A stretch of 64,000 nucleotides of DNA from Candidatus Pantoea persica (lineage in GTDB: Bacteria; Pseudomonadota; Gammaproteobacteria; Enterobacterales; Enterobacteriaceae). This document shows, in pieces, positions 1 to 9,149 of the stretch. Within the stretch, counting starts at the first letter, position 1; the number at the start of each line of letters is the position of its first letter. Position numbers and translations under genes: made by a program. The stretch covers positions 301,967 through 365,966 of the forward strand of contig NZ_SMDS01000016.1 of the NCBI RefSeq assembly GCF_013753875.1, written 5' to 3'. The notes below the pieces were generated by a model. It was given only the letters and a program-made list of their open reading frames with translations. It was not told the DNA's origin and did not search any database.

Positions 1-1305
1 GGACATGCTCAAGCGTACGGCAAGCAGTGACCTTTACTAGCTGTTCCGTAATTGCTCGCTCGCCGTGATTAACTCCGGCAGCCAGACCGACAGCAGCCAC
101 GAACTGCTCTCCCGCTTCGAAAATTTCGATATCAACGTGCTGCGCCGCGAGCGCGGCGTTAAACTTGAGCTAATCAATCCGCCGGAAGAGGCCTTTGTTG
201 ACGGCCGCATTATCCGCTCGCTGCAGACCAACCTGTTTGCCGTGCTACGCGACATCCTCTTTGTTAACGACAGCTCTCTATTGCCGGTCTGGAAGAGGCG
301 GCGCCGGAAGATTCAGCACATATTACCAACCAGGTGTTCTCGATCCTGCGCAACGCCCGCGCGCTGCACGTCGGCCAGTTTCCCAATACCGTGGTGTGCT
401 GGGGCGGCCACTCCATGAACGCCGTGGAGTATCAGTACTGCCGCAACGTCGGCACCCAGCTGGGGCTGCGCGAGCTGAACATTTGTACCGGCTGTGGCCC
501 CGGTGTGATGGAAGCGCCGATGAAGAGCGCGGCGGTGGGCCATACGCAACAGCGCTACCGCGACAGCCGTTTTATCGGTCTTACCGAGCCGTCGATTATC
601 GCCGCGGAGCCGCCGAATCCGCTGGTGAACGAGCTCATAATCACGCCGGATATTGAAAAGCGCCTCGAAGCCTTTGCGCGCATCGCCCACGGCATCATTA
701 TCTTCCCAGGCGGCGTGGGCACGGCGGAAGATCTGCTCTATCTGCTGGGGATCATGATGAACCCGCAGAACCAGGATCAGGTGCTGCAGCTGATCCTCAC
801 CGGCCCGAAAGAGAGCGCCGACTATTTCCACGTGCTGGACGACTTTATCGTCAATATGCTGGGCGAAGCGGTGCGCAAACACTATCAGATCATCATCGAC
901 GACGCTGCCGAAGTGACGCGCCTGATGAAAAAAGCGATGCCGCAGGTCAAAGAGTACCGCCGCGAAACGGGCGACGCCTACAGCTTCAACTGGTCGATCC
1001 GCATCTCGTCCGATCTGCAGAGACCCTTCTTGCCGCCCCATGAGAAAATGGCCAACCTCAACCTTTACACCAGCCAGCCGGCGGATCAGCTGGCGGCGAT
1101 CTACGCCGCGCCTTCTCCGGCATCGTCGCCGGAAACGTCAAGGAGATCGGCATCCGCGAAATCCGTGAAAAGGGACCCTATAAGCTGCATGGCGAAGCGG
1201 ACACTATGCGTCGCATGGATGAGCTGCTGCAGGGATTCGTCGCCCAGCACCGCATGAAGCTGCCGGGCACCGCCTATATCCCCTTGCTACGAAATCGTTA
1301 AATAA
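1..1305 (+). pseudogene. ppnN: ppnN (ygdH) nucleotide 5'-monophosphate nucleosidase, decayed and cut by the left edge
   Basis: The PpnN family hydrolyses nucleoside monophosphates to base and ribose 5-phosphate and responds to (p)ppGpp. Codon-by-codon reading matches the family from just after its N-terminus (frame 2 from base 2). A TAG at 38-40 replaces a conserved Gln codon. Reading then shifts near 270-300 (frame 2 to frame 1), again near 1110 just before the [11 protein letters not shown] motif, and again near 1281, where an extra T destroys the normal C-terminal PCYEI ending. The central LOG-like motif [12 protein letters not shown] survives intact in one frame (334-1110). Four independent lesions make a working product very unlikely. 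About 20 N-terminal residues lie outside the window. The original stop would have been the TAA at 1303-1305. Confidence 0.9.
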
Positions 1306-1344
1306 CCGCAAGGAAGGCGGCCCGCACGGGCTGCCGTTTACCTT

Positions 1345-2112
1345 ATGTCACTTCATCTTCTTATCGTTGACGCCCTTAATCTGATCCGTCGTCTGCATGC
1401 GGTGCAGGGTTCGCCCTGTGTCGAGGGCTGCGTCGCAGCGCTGCGCCAGCTGCTGGGCCACACGCAGCCGACCCATTCGGTGGCGGTGTTCGACAGCGAC
1501 AGGCGGCATCAGGGCTGCCGTCATGAACTGTTGCCCGACTATAAAAGCGGCCGTCCGCCGATGCCGGAGGATCTGCAGGCGGAACTGCCTGCGCTGCAGG
1601 AGGCGCTCCGCCGCATCGGCGTCAGCTGCTGGACGGCGGAAGCGAATGAGGCGGACGATCTGGCGGCCACGCTCGCCGTGAAAATGACGCAGGCGGGCCA
1701 CCAGGCGACCATCGTCTCCACCGATAAAGGTTACTACCAGCTGCTGGCGCCGCAGATCCGTATTCGCGACTACTGTCAAAAACGCTGGCTTGATCTGCCC
1801 TTTATCGACGGTAAATTTGGCGTCGCGCCGGAGCGGCTGCCGGATTACTGGGGACTGTACGGCGTCAGCAGCAGCAAAATTCCCGGCGTGCCGGGTATTG
1901 GCCCGAAAAGTGCGAAAACACTGCTGCAAAGCTTCGGCTTGCTGGAGGCGAGCTATGCGCGGCTGGAGGAAGTGCCGGAGAAATGGCGCGCCAAACTGGT
2001 GGCGGGAGAAGCGTCGGCCCTGGTCAGCCGCCAAGTCTCGACGCTGAAGCAGGACCTGACGCTGCGGGGCAACCTGACAACCCTGCACTATACGGGCCAG
2101 GCGTCGCAGTAA
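1345..2112 (+). CDS. xni: Xni (YgdG/ExoIX) flap endonuclease-like protein
   Basis: A 255-residue open frame, close to the usual 251 residues of enterobacterial Xni, a relative of the 5'-3' exonuclease/flap endonuclease domain of DNA polymerase I. It begins [16 protein letters not shown] with the family's N-terminal Asp. It carries the acidic metal-site segment [11 protein letters not shown] (about residue 102), [10 protein letters not shown] (about 127), and the helix-hairpin-helix segment [14 protein letters not shown] near residue 190. No lesion was found. It lies 39 bases after the ruined ppnN and convergent to rlmM. No strong ribosome binding site precedes the ATG, which suggests it was once read from the ppnN side. 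Biochemical activity of this family is debated. Confidence 0.93.
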   Translation: MSLHLLIVDALNLIRRLHAVQGSPCVEGCVAALRQLLGHTQPTHSVAVFDSDRRHQGCRHELLPDYKSGRPPMPEDLQAELPALQEALRRIGVSCWTAEANEADDLAATLAVKMTQAGHQATIVSTDKGYYQLLAPQIRIRDYCQKRWLDLPFIDGKFGVAPERLPDYWGLYGVSSSKIPGVPGIGPKSAKTLLQSFGLLEASYARLEEVPEKWRAKLVAGEASALVSRQVSTLKQDLTLRGNLTTLHYTGQASQ

Positions 2113-2127
2113 CGTCTGACCGGCGGA

Positions 2128-3232
2128 TTAACGCTCGTCGCGGCGGCCTGGAATCGCGCCCCAGATGCGGCGGATTTGCATGGTGACCTCTTCGCAATCG
2201 TGATAGAGCTGACGCGCGCGGATCTGCGCGTTGATGCCCTGCGCCTTGAGCGCCTCGTCCATAATCGCTAGGTTCTGCGTCACCTCTTCATAGCGCTTTT
2301 TCATCGGCAGCTTGAGGTTGAAGATCGCTTCGCGGCACCAGCCATTCAACAGCCATTCATTCGGTCATCAGGTTGGCGACGCGCACCGGCTTCTCCACCA
2401 TGTCGCACACCAGCCAGTCGTTGTTATGGCTCGTTGGACGAAACTTGAAGCCGTCCTCGCGGCAGTGGGTGACCTGCCCGGTATCCATCAGGCTCGGCGC
2501 CATCGGCGCCGTTGTTCACGGCGTACACCCACATGCTGCGCTTCACCAGCAGATAGGTCTAGCCGCCCGGGCAGGCGCCGAGATCGACCGCGTGCATGCC
2601 ACCCGCGAGGCGCTCATCCCATTCATCGGCGGGAATAAAGACGTGGAACGCCTCTTCCAGCTTCAGCATTGAGCGGCTCGGCGCGTCGGCCGGAAACTTC
2701 AGGCGCGGAATGCCCATATAGAACGGCGAGTTGTTGCCGACGAAGGAGTAGCCGACGTAGCAGGCGCCCGGCGCGATAAAGAAAACGTGCACCACGGGGC
2801 GCTCCGGGCTCTCATGTTGAGCAGGATGCCCGCCTCGCACAGGCTGGCGCGCAGCGGCACGGTAAACTTGCGGCAAAATTTGGTCAGCTCTTTCGCGTCG
2901 TTGGTATCCGGCACCTCAACGCGCAGCTCGCCGCCCTTCTCCACCACGCCGGTCAGCATGCCGACGATCGGCGTAATGCGATCCTCCGGCGGCAGATCTT
3001 TCAGCAGCTCGCCCACAACCAGCATCTAGCGGGCAAAAACCAGCGTGTCGAACGGCAAATCGCGCATCAGGCGATCGGCATCTTCATGCTGGTAGCACTC
3101 AAACAGCACGTAGCCGCTGTTCTCCTTGACGCGCGGGAAGCCGTAGATTTCGCGCTCGGCCGCTTTCGCGGTGATTTCCTCCGCACACTCTTTTTCAAAA
3201 GAGGGACGACAATAGAGTAAAACTTTATTCAT
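2128..3232 (-). pseudogene. rlmM: rlmM (ygdE) 23S rRNA C2498 2'-O-methyltransferase, decayed
   Basis: RlmM methylates the ribose of 23S rRNA C2498. Fragments covering the whole family length can be read on the minus strand, but the frame is broken at least five times. TAG at 3026-3028 replaces Gln in the FARQM segment. A frameshift lies near 2815. TAG at 2559-2561 replaces Trp in the SAM-site segment ACPGGW. An extra G lies near 2515. A 4-base tandem duplication (gaat) lies near 2355, just before the [19 protein letters not shown] block. The C-terminal 70 residues are unaltered. The start codon overlaps the 3' end of ygdD by 8 bases, as expected for an old operon. The clean duplication argues for real mutation rather than base-calling error. 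Confidence 0.92.
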
Positions 3233-3620
3233 GGCGATCTGCCTTTCGTTTCAGACGCAGCGCGCCAATCAACATCAGGAACCAGCCGACCAGGAAGCAA
3301 AGCCCCCCAACCGGCGTAACAAAAACCCAAAACTTCAGATGCGACAGCGCCAACGAATAGAGGCTGCCGCTAAACAGCACGATGCCGAGGGCGAGAAAGG
3401 CGCTGCTCCAGTAAAACCAGAGGTTGGCGCGGCGCAACATCGCGGCGCCTAAGCCGATAACCGCCAGCGTATGGTAGGCTTGATACTCTAGGCCGGTATG
3501 GATCCAGGCCATTTCCGCCGGGCTAAGCGAACAGCTGAGCACGTGGGCGCCGAAAGCGCCAAAGGCCACCAGCAAAAATCCGCTGATGGCGGCAAAGATA
3601 AACATGGCGCGACTGGACAT
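3225..3620 (-). CDS. ygdD: YgdD, DUF423 inner-membrane protein
   Basis: A 131-residue protein, the usual length for YgdD. I chose the ATG at 3620, which gives [14 protein letters not shown], because it matches the family N-terminus; an upstream in-frame ATG at 3641 would add seven unconserved residues. Four hydrophobic segments are visible (about residues 5-25, 42-62, 68-90, 98-120), with conserved FGAFGAHVL and [12 protein letters not shown]. Its stop overlaps the start of rlmM. The cellular role of DUF423 proteins is unknown. It is intact, although the downstream partner rlmM and the upstream regulator gcvA are both broken. Confidence 0.9.
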   Translation of the reverse strand: MSSRAMFIFAAISGFLLVAFGAFGAHVLSCSLSPAEMAWIHTGLEYQAYHTLAVIGLGAAMLRRANLWFYWSSAFLALGIVLFSGSLYSLALSHLKFWVFVTPVGGLCFLVGWFLMLIGALRLKRKADRHE

Positions 3621-3670
3621 CGGACTATCCTCAAGGTGCATCTGTACTTCACTGTACAGAAATCAATAAT

Positions 3671-4581
3671 TTAGTGGTCGTAGCGAAAGCGAAATTTTTC
3701 TTGTTCGCTCACGGCCTTCGCCAGCATCCACTGTCGAAAGGCGGCTATTTTACCTAGATCTTCCTGGCTGTCATGACAAACCAGATAAAAAGCATTTTTA
3801 CTGACTAATACGTCGTTGAACGGGCAAATCAGCCGGCCAGCTTCGATCTCACGCTGCGCCATCACGTTGTTCGCCAGCGCCACGCCCTGACCGTGGATGG
3901 CGACCTGCAGCACCATGGCGCTGTGGCTGAATATTGGCCCCTGCTGCACATTAATGTGCTGCAAGCCTAGCTGACGAATATAGGATTACCAGTCGCGGCG
4001 CGAGGCGTCGTGCAGCAGGGTAAAGCGCGCCAGATCTTCCGGCTCTTTCAATGGGTTATCGCCGGCCATTAGCGCCGGCGAACAGACCGGCAGCAGATAC
4101 TCGGCATAGAGTTTTTCTACCCGCAGCCCTGGCCAGTTGCCGCGGCCGTAGAAGATAGCCACGTCCACATCATCAGCCAGCTTCTCCTCATCGCGGTCTA
4201 CCGCCTGAATGCGCACGCCGATGCCCGGATAAGCCATATTAAAGCTGGAGAGGCGCGGCACCAGCCAATGAATAGCGAAGCTGGGCAGCAGGTCAGTGCG
4301 CCTTTCGCGCTACGCGCCTGCAGCTTGCGCGTCGCGTCGTTGAGGGCGGTGAAAATCTCTTTGATATCGAGATAGTAGCTTTGCCCCTCTTCCGTCAGCA
4401 AAAGCGAACGATTCCTCCGGCGAAACAGCTTTACCCCTAGAAAATCTTCCAGAGATTTTATCTGATGGCTTACGGCCGCCTGAGTGACAAACGGCTCTTC
4501 AGCCGCTTTAGTGAAGCTAAGATGGCGCGCCGCAGCGTCAAACACGCGGAGTGCATTAAGTGGAGGCAGGTTTTTTGACAT
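3671..4581 (-). pseudogene. gcvA: gcvA LysR-type glycine-cleavage regulator, decayed
   Basis: GcvA controls gcvTHP and drives transcription of the divergent sRNA gcvB. The N-terminal helix-turn-helix (MSKNLPPLNALRVFDAAARH, then FVTQAAVSHQIKSLEDFLG) reads cleanly, except that a conserved Leu before FVTQ has become Pro. A frameshifting deletion lies near 4300, where the segment after KGALT has lost bases, so the effector domain is out of frame. A TAA at 3986-3988 replaces Gln after ASRRDW. The remaining C-terminal block (HINVQQGPIFSHSAMVLQ onward) is well conserved. Two disabling lesions mean no full GcvA. The start at 4581 is chosen by homology; a longer frame to 4608 is unlikely. Confidence 0.92.
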
Positions 4582-4717
4582 GGTTATTGATGCTTGAATC
4601 GGAGGCAAAACACGTACGCTTATAACAAGCGGTCATATATTAGTTTTAGTAATCCGAGGCATTATAAATTATAAATTGTCCGTTGAGTAAACTCCAGCAA
4701 ATACATATAGTTGCGGC

Positions 4718-4912
4718 ACTTCCTGAGCCGGAACGAAAAGATTTCAGGATTTGTGAGTGAGTTCGCAGACTTCCGGAAAGCTTTTGGATTGTGGTCGTAA
4801 TGTTGTGTTTGCATATTGATCTGACGATTGCAGATCAAGCTTTTAATTCCTGTAGATTTACCCTGTCTGTCCATAGTGATTTTGAATAGCACCGCAAATT
4901 GCGGTGCTTTTT
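4718..4912 (+). ncRNA. gcvB: GcvB small regulatory RNA
   Basis: GcvB is an Hfq-dependent RNA that represses many amino-acid and peptide transporter mRNAs. The 5' end at 4718 matches the start of enterobacterial GcvB (acttcctgagccggaacg). A G/T-rich seed region follows (about 4790-4815, with ttgtgtttgca), somewhat shorter than in E. coli. The second conserved block (taccctgtctgtccatagtg) lies at about 4859-4878, and a terminator hairpin with a T tract closes the gene. It sits in its standard place, divergent from gcvA and upstream of ygdI. The length, about 195 nt, is close to the roughly 205 nt known. The gene looks functional although its activator gcvA is broken. The R1 shortening was judged by eye from memory of the E. 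coli sequence. Confidence 0.93.
4888..4912 (+). terminator. Rho-independent terminator of gcvB
   Basis: A perfect 8-bp stem, agcaccgc / gcggtgct, with a 5-base loop (aaatt) is followed by five T. It forms the 3' end of GcvB and matches the known terminator of that RNA. Confidence 0.92.
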
Positions 4913-4938
4913 CTTGCCTGCAATATGCGCGAAATCGC

Positions 4939-5160
4939 TTACTGCATTTCCACCATCTCTTTAACGTCAGAGCGGTTGATCTGTTGCTTGTTGCCGTTAG
5001 CGTCTTTATAGCTGATCATACAGGTGTCATCGTCTACCGTCGGCTTGCCTTCAGAAACTATGGTGCGACCGTCGTTGGTATGCATAACATAATTGCTGGA
5101 ACACGCGGCCAGAGTAAAAGCCAAAGTGCAGATAGCCAGCACTGCGAAAAGTTTTTTCAT
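4939..5160 (-). CDS. ygdI: YgdI/YgdR-family small lipoprotein
   Basis: A 73-residue protein with a lipoprotein signal peptide: MKK, a hydrophobic core, then the lipobox LAAC with Cys at residue 20. It is followed by the family's conserved YVMHTNDGRTIVSEGKP and MISYKDANGNKQQINRSDV segments. A good ribosome binding site (aaggag) lies 8 bases before the ATG. It is the usual neighbour of gcvB. The mature protein should be anchored in the cell envelope; its function is unknown. No lesion is seen. Confidence 0.93.
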   Translation of the reverse strand: MKKLFAVLAICTLAFTLAACSSNYVMHTNDGRTIVSEGKPTVDDDTCMISYKDANGNKQQINRSDVKEMVEMQ

Positions 5161-5359
5161 TTTCTATCTCCTTGCAGATTGATTGCCTCAAACCTCCCCA
5201 CTGCAGCTAACCGGTAGTCAAATCGACTAAAGAGGGTTGCTCCTAATGCGGGTTTTGGTTTAAACCTTGCATTAATCATGCATAATGCGCTTTTACAGCT
5301 TTGCCAGAAGAGAGTCAGGCTTTTGATCTGGGCCTATTTGTCAGCATGAAGAGCCACGC

Positions 5360-6135
5360 ATGACCGCATTTAACCCTACGCTGTTCCGCCAGCAGTTTCC
5401 GGCGCTGAACGACGCCGGCGTCTACCTCGACAGCGCCGGCACCGTGCACCGTAGCCAGTACGCCGCGGCGCGCCAGCTGACCGAGCGCTATGAGCGGGCG
5501 CGGCATCAGGTGGCTCGGCTGCTCAATGCGCCTCACGGCCAGCAGATCGTCTGGACGCGCGGCACACGGAGGCGATCAACCTTGTCGCTAACGGCTGGCT
5601 GCTGCCGCGCCTGAAGGCGGGCGACGAGATTGTCGTCAGCGAGGCGGAACACCATGCCAATCTGGTGCCCTGGCTGATGGTGGCGCAGGCGCGCGGCGCC
5701 AGAGTGGTGAAGTGGCCGATTGGCGAGGATCGCCTGCCCGATATTGCCCAGCTGCCGTCGCTGCTTAACGCGCGCCCCCGCCTGCTGGCCATGGGGCAGA
5801 TGTCCAACGTCACCGGGGGCTGCCCCGATCTGTCCCAGGCTATCGCGCTGGCACACGCCGTCGGCGCAAAGGTGATGGTTGACGGCGCGCAGGGCGTAGC
5901 GCACTACCCGCCCGACGTGCAGGCGATGGATATCGATTTTTACGCCTTCTCGGCGCATAAGCTCTATGAACCGACTGGCATCGGCGCGCTCTACGGCAAA
6001 GCGGCGCTGCTGGAGGAGATGACGCCGTAGCAGGGCGGTGGCAAGATGCTGACGCAGGTGGATTTCAGCGGCTTTACGCCGCAGCCGGTGCCCTGGCGGT
6101 TTTAGGCCGGCACGCCGAACGTGGCGGGCGTGGTT
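5360..6135 (+). pseudogene. csdA: csdA cysteine desulfurase, decayed and truncated
   Basis: CsdA is a PLP-dependent cysteine desulfurase that with CsdE and TcdA supports ct6A tRNA modification. The reading starts correctly (MTAFNPTLFRQQFPAL), but about 23 residues are missing after LDSAG. The join carries an agcgccg repeat that would have stood at both ends of the deleted piece. A single-base deletion near 5566 shifts the frame just after VWTRGT. TAG at 6028-6030 replaces Trp in the MTPW segment, and TAG at 6103-6105 replaces Glu before AGTPNVAG. The PLP-lysine segment FSAHKLY survives. The last third of the gene and all of its usual neighbour csdE are gone, so the remnant runs straight into the tail of tcdA. 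Confidence 0.92.
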
Positions 6136-6165
6136 CAGCAAGCCGCGCGCGGCGCAGCCCTGAAC

Positions 6166-6847
6166 TTACGCCGCCTGACGCGTCGCACACGCCAGAAACT
6201 TCTTCAGCGCGTGTGAGACAGCGACAAAGCCAAAGGTCGCGGTTACCATAGTGGCCGCGCCGAATCCCGTCTCGCAGTCCATTCTTTTGGGCCCTTCGGC
6301 GGTGCTGCGCGCGGCGCAAACGCTGCCGTCCGGCTGCGGATACATCAGCGCTTCGGTAGAGAAAACGCAGTCGATGCCCAGCTTGCCCTTGCTGTTTTTC
6401 ACCACGCCCAGCGCCTTCAGCCGCTCGCGCAGCTTGGCCACCGGTGGTAATCAGCGGGATCTTGTTGCGGCGGCACCAGGAGATCAGCGCCGCCTTGGGG
6501 CGAACGCTGTCGATAGAGTCAATCACATAGTCGAAGCCCGCCGCCATCAGCTCAGCGGTATTGTCCGGCGTAATGAAGTCGTCGATACAGATGACTTCGC
6601 AGTCGGGATTGATGGCGCGCAGGCACTCCGCCATCACCTCGGTTTTCGCCCGGCCGACGTTGCCGCTCAGGGCGTGAATCTGCCGATTGGTATTGGTGAT
6701 GCAGACATCATCCATATCAATCAGCGTAATTTTGCCAATGCCGATCACGCAGAAGTGCGCCTGCACGAATCGCATCAGCGCATCCTGCCCATAGAGACGT
6801 GCCGTGCCGCCAAAACGCTGACGCCAGGCCTAGTTAACCACACTCAT
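6166..6847 (-). pseudogene. tcdA: tcdA (csdL/ygdL) tRNA ct6A dehydratase, decayed
   Basis: TcdA is an E1-like ATP-dependent enzyme that cyclises t6A37 to ct6A37 in tRNA. Three lesions are visible. TAG at 6830-6832 replaces the residue before AWRQRFGG at the N-terminus. A 48-base in-frame deletion near 6737 between two copies of ggcattggc removes the nucleotide-binding loop GGVGSWAAE. A frameshifting deletion near 6445 fuses ITTGG to KLRERLKALG and removes about 25 residues. The C-terminal third reads cleanly to the stop at 6166. With csdA broken and csdE absent, the whole known ct6A pathway has been lost from this locus. Confidence 0.92.
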
Positions 6848-6894
6848 AATTAACCTTGTTACGTCGTACGGGCCTTGCGGCCCGCAGAGAAAAA

Positions 6895-8046
6895 TCAGTT
6901 TGCGCCCAGAAGCAGCGAGCCATTATTGCCGCTTTGCGGGTTGCTGAACAGCGGCTGGGCTGCGCCCGGCGCCTCTTTCAGCACCCAGACGCGCCCGTAA
7001 TGGTTGTAGAAGCCAGCAAGGTGCGCCGCGTCGGAGCCGATGCCTTGATAGATATCAAAGTGTTGCCCCTTGATCGCGCCGCCAACGTCCAGCGCCACCA
7101 TCAGGCGCATCTCATATTTGCCGTTGAATTTGCCCTTCTCGTTCAGCTGCGGCACTTCCGCCAGCAAAACGGTGCCCGCCGGGATCAGCGAGCGGTCCGA
7201 GGCGACAGAGGCTTTCGCCACCAGCGGCACCGCGCTGGCGCCGCGCACCGGGGTAAAGGCTTCGGGCTTGAAGAAGACGAACGACGGGTTGGTTTCCAGC
7301 AACGCGCGCACTTCCGACTCGGAGTGGGAAGCCGCCCAGTCGCGGATCGCCTGTATCGACATATCTTCGCGCTTCACTTCGCCGCGGTCGATTAGCTCTT
7401 TGCCAATGCTGTGATAGGCCCAGCAGTTCTTACCGCCGTAGCCAAAAAAGGTCATCGGACGGCCATCACCGTAGTCGACGTAGCCACTGCCCTGCACGTC
7501 CATAATAAAGTTATCGATAAGAGAGTTGCTCCAGCCGATAACGTAGCGCTCATCCAGCGCGCCGCTGTAGATCGACGCACGGCTCGGCAGCTTCGCGCCG
7601 CGCTTGCGCGGCGGCATGCGGTAGATCGGATACTGGAACTCGCCCTGACGCGTATAGCGCGCCTGCACCACCGGCGTATGGTAGCCGGTAAACTGCACGT
7701 TGCCGTAGTTGTCGGTGCCTTCCATCTGGAAGGCGTTGAGGCCGTACTGACGCAGCCGGCGCGTGTCGGCGCCGGCCATCAGCCAGCTCTCTACCGCGCT
7801 GTAGGTGCCGGTATGGCGGCCATAAAGTGCGGACGAGGCGGACTGAATGTTTCTCACCTGCTCGCAAAAATCTCTGCCGTTCACCGGCCTGCCCTTGGCA
7901 TTGGGCTGATTCACCAGCGCCAGCGACTGCTCCAGCTTGCCGTCTTTATACTGCTGCCCGCGATCGGTCAGTTTTGAACTGCAACCCGCCAGCAGCGCAA
8001 ATAGTGCGCCAGTAAGTGTATACTTCGCCCAGTGTCCTTTATTCAT
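6895..8046 (-). CDS. mltA: MltA membrane-bound lytic murein transglycosylase A
   Basis: A 383-residue lipoprotein (E. coli 365). The signal peptide [19 protein letters not shown] is followed by the lipobox LAGC at about residue 22. Family blocks are in order: [57 protein letters not shown], and the C-terminal 3D-domain segment with the catalytic Asp in [18 protein letters not shown]. It cleaves the glycan backbone of peptidoglycan from the outer membrane, giving 1,6-anhydro ends. No disruption is seen. It is followed by tcdA remnants and preceded by broken amiC, so it is the one healthy envelope gene of this trio. Confidence 0.95.
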   Translation of the reverse strand: MNKGHWAKYTLTGALFALLAGCSSKLTDRGQQYKDGKLEQSLALVNQPNAKGRPVNGRDFCEQVRNIQSASSALYGRHTGTYSAVESWLMAGADTRRLRQYGLNAFQMEGTDNYGNVQFTGYHTPVVQARYTRQGEFQYPIYRMPPRKRGAKLPSRASIYSGALDERYVIGWSNSLIDNFIMDVQGSGYVDYGDGRPMTFFGYGGKNCWAYHSIGKELIDRGEVKREDMSIQAIRDWAASHSESEVRALLETNPSFVFFKPEAFTPVRGASAVPLVAKASVASDRSLIPAGTVLLAEVPQLNEKGKFNGKYEMRLMVALDVGGAIKGQHFDIYQGIGSDAAHLAGFYNHYGRVWVLKEAPGAAQPLFSNPQSGNNGSLLLGAN

Positions 8047-8096
8047 CGCCTTCTCTTTTATCCATGAGTGTTCGCCCCGCGACGATAGCAGAGCCC

Positions 8097-8914
8097 CTAG
8101 CAGAATGAAATCGTCTGCCCCCGCCCTTGTCGAAATAGGCTTTGATGCCGTGAAAAATTGCCTCCGCCACCTGCTGCTGGTAGCGGCTGGTGCGCAGCTT
8201 GCACTCCTCTTCTATGTTTCTGATAAAGGCGGTCTCCACCAGAATCGACGGAATATCCGGCGCCTTCAGTACGGCGAAGCCCGCCTGACCCACGGTATGC
8301 TTGTGCAGGTGGTTGATATGCCCCATACGCTGCAGCACCTCTTTTTTGCCAAACTTCAAGCTGTCGTGGATAGTCTGGCGCTGCGCCATATCGAACATGG
8401 TGTGATCGAGATAGCGATCGCCACTCTTGCTGACGCCGCCGAGGTCGCGCCCCGCCTTCCCGGGCAGCGTCACCGCCGCCGGTTCGTTGCGTTCCAGATC
8501 GCCTTGGTTGTAATCCTTGAGCAGCGCTAGCAGCGGATCGTCTTCGGCGCAACGTTGCGCTTCAGCTCCAGCACGATGCGCACAGTGCTGGCCTCGAACT
8601 GCCCTACCCGCGCGCTTTTGATAAAGGGATCGTTAACGCGCACCAGCTTGTCGACCCCTTTTAACACCGGGTTCAGGTGCATGTTCTGAATATCGATCAC
8701 CAGCCGGTCTGGGTGGCTGAGCGCGAACTGCTTATAGTGAAGCGGCACGCTGGACTCCAGCGTCAGGCGGGAATAGGTCGATGAGGGCCAGATGCGCACT
8801 GCGACAATATGGTTTCGCGCCGCCAGCCCGGCGCGGCTGACGCTCAACAGCAGTAATGCGCCTGTGCTCTGTAAAAATCGTCTGCGGGGAAAAAAGGGGG
8901 GTTGCTCCGGACAT
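8097..8914 (-). pseudogene. amiC: amiC N-acetylmuramoyl-L-alanine amidase, catalytic core deleted
   Basis: AmiC splits septal peptidoglycan during cell separation. The N-terminal AMIN domain is recognisable ([18 protein letters not shown] through [12 protein letters not shown]). The very start is out of frame because of an indel in the homopolymer run near 8885-8900, and a second frameshift lies near 8530. After LPGKAGRD the reading jumps directly to [18 protein letters not shown], so roughly 110 residues are missing, including the zinc-binding HGGED segment. The last 140 residues ([20 protein letters not shown]) remain. Without the metal site the product cannot be an amidase. Confidence 0.9.
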
Positions 8915-9100
8915 GCCGCTCCAACTGCGTTGCTCTGTTCTGTCTAAAAGAAGCCGCCTCAATAGAAGGCGCTGAAAACTTTACCCAGCTCTCTCACTCT
9001 TGTCATGCTGGAAAATCAAAATAATGCAGTCTCGTAGCAGAATTCGCACTCGAAAAAACGTAAATTTACGTCAGGTTTAATTCTTGCAAAACCCACGACA

Positions 9101-9139
9101 AGAGAATAAAAATACAGAAATCACGAATAATCATTCATT
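9101..9139 (+). promoter_or_regulatory. Tandem ARG boxes (ArgR operator) upstream of argA
   Basis: Two 18-bp ARG-box-like palindromes lie at 9101-9118 (core agaataaaaataca) and 9122-9139 (core cgaataatcattca), separated by exactly 3 bp, the arrangement typical of ArgR operators. The second matches the TGAAT-N4-ATTCA consensus with one mismatch. They end 10 bases before the argA start codon. Arginine-dependent repression of argA therefore looks preserved. Confidence 0.82.
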
Positions 9140-9149
9140 GAGGTTTGCC

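Noticed and set aside
9084..9149. An upstream start for argA
   Set aside because: The 22 extra residues are unlike the family, overlap the tandem ARG boxes and begin with TTG; GTG at 9150 matches the known N-terminus and has a ribosome site.
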